Source: Agaricus subrufescens (lineage: Eukaryota > Basidiomycota > Agaricomycetes > Agaricales > Agaricaceae). Taken from it: DNA of 64,000 bases. Of this stretch, positions 22,466 through 33,848 are shown piece by piece. The position numbers and the translations under genes are program-made. Location: positions 2,911,894 through 2,975,893 of the forward strand of contig CM057063.1 of NCBI GenBank assembly GCA_029945375.1. Reading direction: 5' to 3'. Below the pieces are notes generated by a model. It saw only the letters and a list, made by a program, of their open reading frames with translations, was not told where the DNA came from and ran no database searches. Within the stretch, counting starts at the first letter, position 1. Each line of letters starts with the position of its first letter.

Positions 22466-24387
22466 TCGGTTCTGGTGCCTCTCCAATATATATTTGTTTC
22501 TTGGACATTGAACTTTAGGATATCTGTAGTTGAAGTTGACTTGAGGTTCTGAAATAAATGCGATGGGTTAGCTTGAAGGAGTCAGAAAGATAAGATAAAG
22601 TGAAATGTTATGAACTTGAGAAGATCGGAAAGGACTTAAGAGAATCAAAAAGAGATTAGCGGAAAAAATTAAAGTGGAAGGGGACCAGGCTTGGCGGGAT
22701 AAGCAGCATGAAAGTTGGAAACCAATTCCATTGTGTGACTGAGTTCCGTTGCAGGAAGCCAGGAGAATTCCTCGTTGGTATCCTCATAGCCCATCCACAA
22801 TACCTTATACAATAACTTGCATGCCCTCTGACGATCAATCTTGGAGTTGACAATGCGAGATATTTCGTATTCCAGTTCGCCTTCGACGTCAACGGGATCT
22901 GGAGGAGGTTGGATGCAATCCGGAACTTGATTGGTAGTTGCGGGTTCGAGCATGGAGACATGAAATACTGGATGGACGGCACGCATAGAATCTGGAAGTC
23001 GGATAGTGAAGGAATGGGTTCCGGCCTGAGCAATAATTTCGTAGGGACCAAGATATTTTTTGGAAAGCTTCTTTGAGGGTCGGGTAGTGCGGAAATACTT
23101 TGCCTTAATGAATACTCTTTGACCAATACCAAAGTCGGGTGCCGGTAACCAATGAGCATCAGCAGATACCTGGTAGCATTGCTGAGCAGATGTGATTTCG
23201 GATTTGAGAGTAGCATGAAGTTCATCGAGATCAATAGCAAATTCCCGAGCTCGTGAGGATGCAAGGTTGCGTTCGGGATGGATAGTGAGGGATGGGTGAT
23301 AGCCTTTATTCACAAAGAAAGGTGAGATACCAGTAGTAGTGCTGGGAGCATTATTGAATGCAAATTCTGCAAGCAGGAGGAGTTCCGACCAGTTGTCTTG
23401 CTGATAGTTACAGTAGATGTGGAGATACTGTTCCAGAGTTTGATTTGTCCGTTCCGTTTGACCGTCGCCTTCGGGATGATATCCGGAAGTGAAATGGAGT
23501 TTGATGTCAAGTGCTTGGCCAAGAGAGCGGAAGAAATGGGATACGAACTCGGAACTGCGATCGGAAGTAACATGGGATGGAACACCGTGCTTGGAGAATA
23601 CATGAATAACAAAGAGTCGAGCAAGTTCAGCAGAATTAACGGTATTGTATGTCGGAATGAAAATGGCTTGTTTTGTGAGGCAATCCACAATAACTAGAAT
23701 GCTATTGAATCCAGAGGATTGTAGAAGTTTCTCAATAAAGTCCATAGAAATAGAATGCCAAGGATGTTTCGGGATCGGAAGCTGCTTGAGAGTCCTGTAG
23801 GGCTGATGACGTTGAGGTTTGGATCGCATGCAGGTAACGCAACTCTTGCAGAAGTGCTTGATGAAGTCGCGGATTCCAGGCCACGTATAACTCCTTTGGA
23901 TTAATTCCAGAGTCTTATTCTGACCAAAATGGCCAGCCAGGATATGGTTGTGGTGGTATTGCGTGATGCGAAGTCGTAAGGTGTTAGTGTCAGGAACATA
24001 GATCTGGTCATTGAGCCTAAGGAAGCCATTGGAAGTGAGAGACCATCTCCCTTGGGGCGACGCGAGGTGCTGTGCAGCAATGGGATCTTTGGGAAGTGTG
24101 GAAAGGATGTTGGAATGGAGTTGTGAAAGATCTATGATAGTAGTGGCACGGAACACAGGGGTCGCGAGGGATGAGGTGCGGAGAGATGAAGTGAGTTGTT
24201 CTTGAGTGAATACTGGACGGAAGTTGTGCGGATTGACTGAAGCGTAGCCCTTATCCTCCCCTTTTAGGTAGACATCCCAGTGTCTCGTCAAAGCATCCGG
24301 CTTTGTTCCTAGTTTACCAGGTCGGAAACGGATGACCAAGTTAAACTGTGAGAGGTATTCCGACCATCGTGCCTGGCGGGCCATCAA

Positions 24388-24495
24388 CAAAAGGTTTGGC
24401 CACTTGAAGCTACTTGAAGCTACTTGAGGGCTACTTGAGAATTTTCAAGTGGCCCTCAAGTAGCTTCAAGTAGCTTCAAGTGGCCAAACCTTTTG
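24388..24495. repeat. 108-bp hairpin insertion within RNase H-integrase linker
   Basis: Two arms of about 50 bp are almost perfect reverse complements, starting caaaaggtttggccacttga and separated by only a few bases. Each arm repeats gctacttga units. It splits the conserved stretch between TTKLLT and RQARWSEYL of gypsy-1 pol and creates a stop. Flanking catca on both sides extends the inverted repeat imperfectly. No clear target duplication was resolved. Confidence 0.75.
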
Positions 24496-26480
24496 CTGAT
24501 GCTGCTGACAGGTAAGGAGCTTGGTAGTTGCGAAATATTCCAAGTTCTTGTGGTCAGTAACGACATCGATTGGAAGGGAAGCCCCCTCTAGGTAATGACG
24601 CCAGATGCGGAACGCCTCAAAGATAGTGAGAAGTTCTTTATCATGAGTGTCATAGTTGAGTTCTGGAGATGAGAAAGTGCGGGAATGGAAACCAATAGGA
24701 TGAATGTCACCGTCAGGGGAAACGATGGAAAGGATAGCAGCTAAAGCATAGTTGGAAGCATCAGTCTCGACAATGATTTGCGAGTCCGGAATCCAGTGAG
24801 TGAGGACAGGAGCAGAAGTGAAGGCCTTCTTGAGGGTTTTGAAGGCATTCCGGGCATCGGAACCAAAGTTCCAAGGAATCCCTTTGCGAGTAAGACGAGT
24901 TAAGGGAACCACGATGTCAGAATAGCCATAGATGAAGCGACAATAGAAGTTTGCGAACCCTAAGAAGGATTGGATGTCCTTTACTTTCCAAGGTTCCGGC
25001 CAGTCCTGGATAGTCTTGACCTTGTTGTTGGACATAGTGAGACCATCAGTCGAAAGGATATACCCGAGATATTCCACCGTGTTGGAATTGAATTCGCATT
25101 TGTCGGCTCACGCATAGAGACCATGTTTGCGAAGTCTCTTCAGCACCTCTCTGACATGTTTCCGGTGTTGAGTCGGATTGTCAGAATAGATGAGGATGTC
25201 GTCGAGGTAGATGGTAATGCATATGTCTAGCAAGTCCTGGAAAATGTCATTCATGAACCACTGGAATGCAGCAGGAGCATTGCTAAGACCGAAAGGCATG
25301 ACGAGCCATTCAAAGGACCCATAATGAGTCCAGAAAGCCGTTTTCCACTTGTCGCCTTCCACAATACAGACAAGGTGATATGCATGCCAAAGATCAATCT
25401 TCGTATAGATGTGAGCTTTGTGAGGAGAGTCAAGGAGATCTGAAATGAGGGGAAGTGGGTAGTGATCTTTCTGAGTAATCTGATTGAGACCACGGAAATT
25501 GGCACAAAGATGAAGGGAACCATCCTTCTTCTTCACAAAAAGAACAGGAGCGCCATGGGGAGAGGTTGCGGGTCAGATGAAACCGATAGAGAGGTTTTTG
25601 TCAATGAATTCACAAAGAGCTTGAAGTTCTGTTTGCGACAGGGAATAGATTGGACCTATAGGAGGTGTGGTACCGTCCTCTAAGTCGATCTTGAGATCGT
25701 AGTGTCGATGTGTCAGTAGCATATCCACACGGGACTTGCTGAACACATCCGCAAAATCATGGTATTCCACCGGAATAGCGGAAAGGTCGACAGGAGATTC
25801 CTCGACAGAGGATGCTGCAGTGATAACTGAGTGAAGGTTGAGGGCAAAGCAATGAGAGCCAGGAAGTCGGGATGCTTGCGCAAAGGCAGCGGCATTGACT
25901 AGACGAATGTCTATTCTGGCAGGTGAATCGGAAGTTGCTTCCATGATGGAATCTGATACCAACATTTGTGGCACAGTGTCATCGGAAGGCAGTGCGCAAA
26001 GAGTGGGCGGAATCTCAACAGGAGTGGAATGGAAAGTGATGTGGCCAGTAACCCAGTCAATCAACGGATTGTAGCGGGACAGCCAGTCATGCCCAAGAAC
26101 TACTAGAGTCTGTGGATCCAGCGAAGTGACATAGAGGGAAAGTGTCATAGATTCACCGGTAGGAAAAGATACAGGAATTTTCGCAACCTCGGAAACAAAA
26201 GAGCTAGAAGTCCCATCGAAGAGATGAAGCTTAACAGGAGGAATTGGAACTGTTGGGATACCATGTTTACAAACAAAGGAATTCGAAATAAAACAATGAG
26301 TCGAACCACTGTCCACCAGCGCAGGAATGTCGGAAATAGAAAAAATGTCCGTAGGAGAAAGAAAAACACGAAGGGAATTCAGATTGGAAAGAGCAGAAGC
26401 ATTGAGACGAACTCTCTCTGAAGCACAGAGGGTGTCAACGCGATCCCCCGCCTGTGCAGAGTCAAGGGGACCATGGATTA

Positions 26481-26487
26481 GTTTCCC
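26481..26487 (-). promoter_or_regulatory. Putative −1 frameshift site GGGAAAC at gag-pol junction
   Basis: In the gag frame the codons read tcG GGA AAC TAA, a canonical X XXY YYZ heptamer one codon before the gag stop. Slipping back one base enters the open pol frame (aaa cta atc cat). Eight bases downstream, ggtcccc can pair with ggggatc to form a 7-bp stem (one G-U pair) with a ~17-nt loop. gag and pol frames overlap by 43 nt here. Confidence 0.7.
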
Positions 26488-27536
26488 GAGCTCGCAGGAG
26501 CAGAACTCGTGGAAGTACCTTCAGCTACAGCTGATCAGCCCTTTGGCTTGTTAGAGTTGTCAAATTTGCTGGTATTCTTCTTCAGGCAATTCTCAGCAGT
26601 ATGGCCGCCTCCTCCGCAGAACATACACAAGTTCTTGTCCTTCCGACGCTGGCATTCCTGAGGAGTGAGTTTGCCGTTGCGACTGAGGATGTTTGCGAGA
26701 GGATTCAAGGATGAGGAAGAGGAACCAGATTGCAAATTTGTGTTTGCAGGTTTCCTGGGTTTAGCGTTGTTGTTGGATTGGTTACCAGAAGATGATGATT
26801 GCAATTGCAAATTGTTGTTGCCAGAATTTGCAGGTTTGTTCTTCTGCTTTTGTTGCGGGTTGGAGTCCTTCGAAGTGGATTGCTTGTTGGCATGGTTCCA
26901 TTCATGATGGCATTCCTAGTGGCAGTTGTCAATGCGCATAGCCAGGTCCCGTAATCCCCAAAGAGTGGAGGGTTTGTCGGTTGGAAGTGAGGAAAGGACA
27001 TCTTGGATGCAATTGGGAAGACAACAATAATAGCAATGGACCAAAACAGAATCCAGCCAGTGAAGACACAATGCGAGGTGAGCAAATGAGACATTATACT
27101 TGTTGATGTGGTCGTTAGCGGACATGGTAAGATGCTCAATCTCTTCCGTGGCCTCGTTTACCGGATCCAAGGAACCAAAATTGGAGACGAGTTCATTGAC
27201 GAACAAGTCCCAGTCATTATACCAGGGAACTAATTCCCATATCAGATTCTCCTCGAGAGTCATTTGAAACCAAGTTTGAGCAGAACCGGAAAGATAAGAG
27301 AGGGTGAAGGAAACCTTTGTGTGTTGCGACGGAAATTGATTCAGATTAGCCTCGAAGTAGAGGTGGCACTGAAAGATGAATTCGTTGAGCTTGTGAGGTT
27401 CCTTGCCGTTGAAAGAAGTCGGTTCCTTGATTGCAACTTTAGGAGTTTTGGTGGGAGGTTGCAAAGAGTTCTGAGTGAGCATATCCGAGATAGTTGATAG
27501 GAGGTTGGCTAAAACACGATTTGGAATGTATTGACC

Positions 27537-27625
27537 ATCTTCATTGTCATCTCCATCCTCTTCTCCATCTCCATCCCCATCTCCTGGATCTCCACCTCCA
27601 TCTCCACCTCCGTTGTCACCACCAC
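27537..27625. repeat. Hexamer-rich microsatellite in gypsy-1 gag
   Basis: Imperfect ccatct/cctcca repeats encode the Asp-Gly/Glu-rich acidic stretch of Gag (GDGDGEEDGDDNEDG) on the minus strand. Confidence 0.6.
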
Positions 27626-28401
27626 TGCCACCATCTCTTCCCTTACCCTTTTCCCTTCCACCCGATCTGTCATAAGTTCCAGGGTTCTGGTGAGTACCAG
27701 GAACATCGGAAACAGGAGTACCCTCCTGAGAGCGACCAGGGGGTACCGATTGAGAACCTTCCCGGTCTTGAGGGGTGTGAGAACCTGAACCAGAAACTCG
27801 GTGAGACATGTCAGGGGTTTTGGAAACAGGGGTATGAGAATCCGAAGTTTTCACGGAACTGTGAGGTTTAGGTTGACAAGCAGGGGGAAGTGGAATGTTG
27901 CCAGGAGGAGTACCAGATGCGAAAGTAACACTGCGAGTGCGACTCATACAAAAGCAAAGTGTGGAACCAGCTGGAGCGGGAGTCTGAAATACTGTTAAGA
28001 CTATGACCACAGAGCCGGAACTAGGCAGTTCCGAATTGGGGATAGGCGTTGGCCTCAGCAATGCGAAGGCACACTGTGCCCTCCAGTGGATTCTGGATGC
28101 CTAGAGAGTGATAGCGGAATAGAATGCAAGTTGCAGAACGCTTAGCGGAAGGATAGGAATTGAGAGGGAATAGAATCTAAGTTGATTTCAGACTGAGGAA
28201 TAGATACAGGAATGCGGAACTTATATACGAAGGTATACAGGAGTAAATTACGGAAAAGGAATAGTTCCGGAAAATAGAAATAGGAATCGGAATAGAGATA
28301 TAGCAATCGCATCGCAATAGGAATGAGTACCGATCTGGATACAGTCGCGTTGGCCATTGGAAAGTTACGGCCCGCGTTGCGTTGGTCGTAGAGCGACCGC
28401 G

Positions 28402-28639
28402 GGAGCGCAACCGTAGTTCCGGAAAGGGAACTACGGCATAACCGGCCAACCACTACCGGTTCCGGGAAGCGGACTTACCAATTAAAGGAACCCGAAAGAC
28501 AACGGTCCCGAGCAGATCCCATCGAAAGGAAACTTGACAGTGGGATTCCTTGGAACATACTGGAAATGGAAATGGAACGTTCTAGATAGAAAAGGAAACA
28601 TTGGGAATGATTGGAAAGTTCTGGAAACAGAATATAACA
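28402..28639 (-). repeat. gypsy-1 5' LTR (portion matching the 3' LTR)
   Basis: Matches 20745-20981 with scattered differences and ends tataaca at 28639, TGTTATA on the minus strand. The true LTR probably extends inward past 28402, since a TATA-like gtatataagtt (minus strand, ~28218-28228) lies between this segment and gag. I could not fix its inner end or a primer-binding site. Confidence 0.65.
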
Positions 28640-28793
28640 TTCATCCAGAATAATGGGTGGATGTTCTCATTTGACCCACCTCCAGAGCAGGCACAAGGTT
28701 AGTGGGGGCCTGTTTGGGCCTGGCTGTCTTGGGGTTCTGGGTGAAGCCTTGGAAGTGGATCAGTGATTCTCGCTTGGGGTCTCAACAAGTGAC
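28640..28793 (+). mobile_element. LINE-like fragment, left piece
   Basis: Unique sequence between gypsy-1 and gypsy-2. It ends in gtgac (28789-28793), the target duplication of gypsy-2, so it was contiguous with 35639-36124 before gypsy-2 inserted. It probably belongs to the 5'-truncated retroposon whose poly(A) lies at 36112-36124. Confidence 0.5.
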
Positions 28794-29087
28794 TGTTACA
28801 ATCTATTTTTGTTTCTGTCCCCTGACCCAGGACCATATGCTACCACTTCCTTATCTGTGTACTTGTCTCCCATGTTTACTCAGCACCGTTCTCACCATTA
28901 GTCAGACACCTCGGGTATACTTACTCAGCCCGACTTCTACTTCTATTATTAGGTAGTCGACTCTTCTATAAGTAGCATAGTTATACTCTGTATTTCCTTA
29001 CGCTTTACCAACTTGCTATATTCCCTTATCGCTCTCAAGTCTTTGCCTTAAGTTGCAACCTGAGCTAATCGCTATAAGGTCGTAACA
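28794..29087 (+). repeat. gypsy-2 5' LTR with TATA box and predicted start
   Basis: A TATA box ctataagt lies at 28966-28973. The predicted start ~30 bp downstream coincides with acgctttaccaa (29000-29011), the segment complementary to the primer-binding site. Confidence 0.88.
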
Positions 29088-29088
29088 T

Positions 29089-29100
29089 TTGGTAAAGCGT
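29089..29100 (+). promoter_or_regulatory. gypsy-2 self-complementary primer-binding site
   Basis: ttggtaaagcgt starts two bases after the 5' LTR and is the exact reverse complement of LTR bases 29000-29011. It does not look like the complement of a usual tRNA 3' end beyond TGG. In Tf1/sushi elements the 5' end of the mRNA primes reverse transcription at such a site. Confidence 0.75.
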
Positions 29101-29165
29101 CGTAAAGCTCACCTTGCGGAAAGACCTCCAGTCATTGAGGCAGGAAACCACGACAGGCTCGGTAT

Positions 29166-30296
29166 ATGAGCACAGACGACACAGAACTATTCAGAATCGA
29201 TTTTGAAACAGTTTTCTTCGAAGGACATCGAAGCGGAAACAGATTTGAAGCCCTCAGACACGAGGAAGACCAGGAAACAGAACCCCCCTCCGAGAACGAC
29301 GAACAGGAACCAGAAGAACCAGACCCAGAACAAATACCAAAGAACATGCCACTCGATGAAGACCTAAACCGACTAGCAAAAGAACTCGAAGAACTAGAAC
29401 TAAGAGAAATGGCAAGCAACCAAACCGAAACCAAACCCGCCAATGCAATTAACCACAAGGATGTCATGCAACCGGGATTTTTCCATGGAGATAGGAACAA
29501 ATTTAACGATTGGTGGAGAGGAATGGAAATTTTCCTCAGGTTTAGCAAATACAAAGACGCAGACTCGAAGATACTCCTTGTTACCAACCGCTTGAGAGGA
29601 GAGATCCCAGGATGGTTTGCCAAACAATGGGAGGATAAAATCATCAAAGGAGATGATACCGCGGACTGGAAAGTTTTTGCCGAAGAAATTGTGGATGCCT
29701 TCTCACCTGGAAACAAGCAACAGATCGCTAAAGACAAGATCGAATCTTTCAAACAAGGAAACCTTCACACCAACAACTTCCTTGTCAAATTCACCGCCCT
29801 TGTCAGCCAATCCCAATCTAGCGAAGACCACGCGCTCTACCTCCTGAAACAACATACCAGGTCGGATGTCATCCACACTATTTTGGGATATCCCCCGAAT
29901 GCCATTCCCACCACCCTTAAAGGATGGATCGCTGCCATAGGATCCGTAGGAAAAGGATGGGAGGACACCGAAAGATGACAAAATGACCACCGCACCGCTA
30001 CCAGAGTCACTTATGGAGGAAACGGACAACCCATGGAGATTGGAGCCAGGAAACTAGAATGGGATGCCAACAGAAAACCCAAATGCCTTAAATGTGGCAA
30101 ATTTGGCCACATCAAGAAAGAATGTCGAAACGGAGGACTTAAATCCAACATCGAATGTTATAATTGTGGCAAACCAGGCCACATTGCCAAAGTCTGCCAA
30201 GGCCCCAAGAAACAAACCAGAATTCGCGCCATCACTACTGGAGAAGAAGGAACTGCCAAAGAAACCCCACAGGATTTTCCCAAAGGTTTGGAATAG
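29166..30296 (+). pseudogene. gag: gypsy-2 gag with two CCHC knuckles
   Basis: ATG 29166 (MSTDDTELFRIDFE), acidic N-terminus, then a capsid-like region (GFFHGDRNKFNDWWRGMEIF; RLRGEIPGWFAKQW). An in-frame TGA at 29976-29978 (probably CGA) interrupts it. The same frame continues through two knuckles CLKCGKFGHIKKEC and CYNCGKPGHIAKVC and ends TAG 30294-30296. The pol frame (−1) overlaps from 30164. No canonical slippery heptamer was seen in the overlap, so the gag-pol link may be a later indel. Confidence 0.85.
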
Positions 30297-33200
30297 GCAC
30301 GAATTCACGAACCAATGTATCTAGCTGTATGAGAAATCGATATGTTTGCCCTCAGAAACGACTAGGAGTGCAGGAGTTATTACTCAAACCCGAAATCACC
30401 AAACCCAACGGAGAAAAGTTCCAAGCCAAAACCATGCTTGACTCTGGATGTACCCACACCTGCATCGACAAACAAACCATCCATAAACAAAGAATTCCCA
30501 CCTATAAACTCGACCACCCCATTTTAGCAACCAACGCTGACAGAACTCCGAGCAGAAAGGAACCTATCACCAAATTCATCAACCTGGATCTAAACATAGA
30601 AGGACACCAAGAAACCATCGACGCAGTAGTAGCCAAACTGGACTCAGCAGATATTTTTATCAGACATGACTGGCTAACCAAACACAACCCGGAAATCAAC
30701 TGGAACCGAGGAACCGTAACATTCTCAAGATGCCCACCCAAATGCTCAGTTAAACACACCAATTTCTCACTCCCGGAACACCTACGACGACTCCAAACCA
30801 AATGGGAAGACTTCGAAGAAGAAAAGGAACCCGACCCAACTAATCCCCTCGACCTACCTGACTACATGAGACTATACACCCACCTCTTCAACAAAAAGAA
30901 CTTCGACAAACTACCCAAATGAACCCAATGGGACCATGAGGTCAAACTACTCCCAGACGCCCCTAATGAGATCGACGCAAAAGTCTACGAAATGACCCCG
31001 AAAGAAGAAATCGAACTCAATAAGTTCCTGGACGAAAACCTTGCTACCAAGCGCATCCAACCATCCAAAAGCCCCTACGCTGCCCCATGCTTCTTTGTAC
31101 CCAAAAAAGATGGTTCACTAAGGTTGTGCCAGGATTATCGCAAACTTAACATGGTTACCATAAAGGACAAGACCCCCTTACCACTAATCAGCGAAGTCAT
31201 CGGAAAACTGAAACACGCCAAATACTTCAACAAACTTGACATCATTTGGGGTTACAACAATGTACGAATCAAAGAAGGAGATGAATGGAAAGGTGCCATC
31301 CTCACTAATCGTGGACTTTTCGAACCAACGGTAATGTTCTTCAGAATGTGCAATTCGCCAGCCACCTTCTCTCGCTGGATGACCACCATCTTCCGAGAAA
31401 TGATCCAAGACAGTTTGCTAGTCAATTACATAGATGATTTCGCCATCCCTGCCGACTCCTTACCCGAACTGGAAGAACGAACGTTACAATTCCTGAAAAT
31501 AGCGGATGAAAACAACTTGTGTTTCAAACGAACCAAGTGCGAGTTCAATGCAACCAAGATTTCGATGCTTGGTACGGTCATTGGCGATGGCCAAGCAAGC
31601 ATGGAAACTGAGAAAGTCGAATCGGTTCGAAAATGGAAAACGCCGACCTGCATAAAGGACATCGAACGATTCATCGGTTTCGCAAACTTCTATCGACGTT
31701 TTATTCAAGACTTTAGCACTCTCGCTGCACCGCTCAATGCCTTGAAGGGGGGTAAGACACCAAAACCTTGGAAATGGACCGCCGAAGAACAAAACGCCTT
31801 TGAAGCCATAAAAACCACCATCACCAACGAACCCGTCCTAGCCCTACCAGACAACAAAGGAAAATTCAGACTCAAAACCGACGCATCCAACGTAGGAATC
31901 GGAGCAGTCCTATCCCAAGAACAAGAAGGAAAATGGCACCCGGTCGCTTTCATGTCCAAGGCTCTCACCGACGCAGAAAAGAACTATGAAATCTACGACA
32001 AAGAACTCCTCGCCATAGTCAAAGCAATCAAGAACTGGAGACACTACCTGCTAGACGCCAAACATCAATTCAAAATCTGGACCGACCATGAAAATCTCAA
32101 ATACTTCCACGAACCACAAAAGCTAAACGCCCGCCAAGCCCGATGGTACCTCATGCTTCAAGAATACGACTACTTACTCCGACATGTTCCCGGCAAAACA
32201 AATGTCAAAGCCGACATCCTATCCAGACTTTTCCGACATGAAACCCCCGAAGAAGAAACCCAAATCGAGATGTTCAAAGACCGCATTATCCTACGAACCC
32301 TATCCGAAATTCCCACCTCACTAGAAACCACCATGCTCCTAAATTGAAACTTCTCCATCTCCGCGGACCCCGACATCCTGAAACAGATCTGTAACTCCAA
32401 CCAGCAAGAACACCGCGTCACACAAGAAAGAAACAAAAGACCCGACCAATTCTGGGAAGAGAATGGCATAACCTACTGAAATGGAAAAATCTATGTCCCA
32501 GACGAACCCAAACTTCGAGAATCCATACTTTCGGACCACCATGACCCACCTGATATCGGACACCCTGGATCCTACCGCATGCTCGAACTTGTGAAACGAA
32601 CCTTCTGGTGGCCCACGATCAAAACGGACGTCAAAGGATTTGTGAAAGGATGTGCTGAATGCCAGAAAAACAAAATCAATCGACAACCCGGTTACACACC
32701 CCTCAAACCACTACCCGTCCCCGAGACACCATGGCAGGAAATATCCATAGACATGATCGGCCCTCTACCCAAGTCCGAGGACCACGATGCCATACTTGTA
32801 ATAGTCAACCGATTCTCCAAAATGATCCACCTCATCCCCACTGAAACCTCTCTCATGTCAAAACAACTGGCCGAAATCTACAAGAAGGATATCTGGCGCA
32901 TACACGGAATTCCCAAGCGCATTATCAGCGACAGAGGCCCTCAATTCGCCTCCAAATTTATGAAGGAGTTATGCTCTGCACTAGGGATCGAAAGGAATCT
33001 ATCCACTGCCTACCACCCCCAAACCGACAGCCAAACCAAAAGGATTAACCAGGAAGTCGAATCTTACCTACGAAACTTTGTCAACTACAAGCAAAATGAT
33101 TGGGCAAAATGGCTTCCCACTGCGGAATTCCAATACAACGACAAAACCCATGCAGCAACCAAGCAAACCCCGTTCTTCCTCACATATGGCACCCACCCGT

Positions 33201-33784
33201 GGAAGGGAAACCTAACCGTTAACTCGGATAACCCCCTAGCTAGCGAATTCACCACGGAATTAGAAAAAACCCGAAACGAAGCACGAGCAGCTCTGGAAGA
33301 ATACAACTCCAACATGTCCGAACGCGGAAATCTGAAACGGCAAAAGAACCCCCTATCCAAAGGAGACTTGGTCTTCCTAGAAGCGACAAATGTACGATCA
33401 AACCGCCCTTTGGGAAAATTCGACAACAAGAGATACGGACCCTTCAGAATTCTAGAACCCATTGGAGAAACTTCGTTCCGCCTAAAATTACCTGAGACAT
33501 GGGCTATACACGATGTCTTCCACTCCTCACTTCTCACCAAATTCAATGAACCCGAATTCGACTGTCAAAAAACTCCACCTCCACCCCCCCCAGATATTAT
33601 TAATAACGAAGAAGAATACAAAGTAGAAGAAATCCGTGGACATAGGAAGAAAGGCCGAGGAACCCAATACCTGGTACACTGGAAAGGATACGACAACTCC
33701 GAGGATACGTGGCAATCCGCAGCCGACCTTGAGAACGCACAAGATCTTCTATCCGAATATAGGAAACACAATAACCTCCTGTGA
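30164..33784 (+). pseudogene. pol: gypsy-2 pol: protease-RT-RNase H-integrase-chromodomain
   Basis: A single frame with three TGA stops (30920-30922, 32345-32347, 32477-32479). Protease is LDSGCTHTCID; RT has KKDGSLRLCQDYRKLN, catalytic YIDD (~31428-31439) and FFRMCNSPATF where FFGL is usual; RNase H has KTDASNVGIGAVL, YDKELLAIV and WTDHENLKYF. The integrase zinc finger is HH...CAEC; DDE residues are ISIDMIG and SDRGPQF, but the third position reads QTKRINQ (Lys codon 33038-33040) where QTERxNQ is expected. The C-terminal chromodomain is EEYKVEEIRGH ... YLVHWKGYDNSEDTWQ. Most defects are G:C to A:T transitions. Confidence 0.88.
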
Positions 33785-33848
33785 TATAAAAGGAAACCCA
33801 CCACACAACCACTGGTATAGCATCGTCTATTGGTTCGAAGAAGACATC

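Larger units (their letters stand above)
22669..26520 (-). pseudogene. pol: gypsy-1 pol: protease-RT-RNase H-integrase-chromodomain
   Basis: One frame from 26520 to a stop at 22669, −1 relative to gag. Domains: aspartic protease VDSGSTHCF (~26316); RT with [30 protein letters not shown] and catalytic YLDD (~25200); RNase H with ETDASNYALAAIL and DKELL; integrase zinc finger (HHNHILAGHFGQNK ... CKSCVTC); DDE triad MDFIEKL, SDRSSEF and DGQTERTNQ; C-terminal chromodomain (ELEYEISRIVNSK ... WMGYEDTNEEFSWLP). It is broken by TGA at 25573-25575 ([12 protein letters not shown]) and 25108-25110 (LYA*ADKCEF), both where Arg (CGA) is expected or plausible, and by the hairpin at 24388-24495. The catalytic residues themselves are intact. 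Confidence 0.85.
26478..28061 (-). pseudogene. gag: gypsy-1 gag with CCHC knuckle
   Basis: The frame opens at 28061; the ATG at 27947 (MSRTRSVTFASGTPPG) is an equally plausible start. An N-terminal Gly/Asp/Glu-rich stretch comes from (CATCTC)-like repeats. The capsid-like region includes KEPHKLNEFIFQCHLYFEA and FTLSYLSGSAQTWFQMTLEE. A CCHC knuckle, CMFCGGGGHTAENC, lies near 26585-26625. Internal stops are TAG 26916-26918 (probably Trp in relatives) and TGA 26535-26537. The natural gag stop TAA is 26478-26480, immediately behind a GGGAAAC heptamer. Confidence 0.8.
20745..28639 (-). mobile_element. gypsy-1: Ty3/gypsy chromovirus, minus strand
   Basis: The order on the minus strand is LTR (28639 inward), gag, protease-RT-RNase H-integrase-chromodomain, an antisense ORF region, a polypurine tract and a partial LTR. 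The LTRs begin TGTTATATTC on the minus strand. Coding regions carry one TAG and three TGA stops plus a hairpin insertion, so the copy is inactive. A matching target duplication could not be found; the 3' LTR appears truncated at 20745. Confidence 0.85.

Noticed and set aside
27494..27871. His-rich plus-strand frame opposite gypsy-1 gag
   Set aside because: It is the shadow of the acidic Gag microsatellite (ccatct repeats) and lacks a start context or conservation.
28402..28639. tRNA-primed primer-binding site next to the gypsy-1 5' LTR
   Set aside because: The inner LTR boundary could not be fixed because the 3' LTR is truncated, so no site could be placed.
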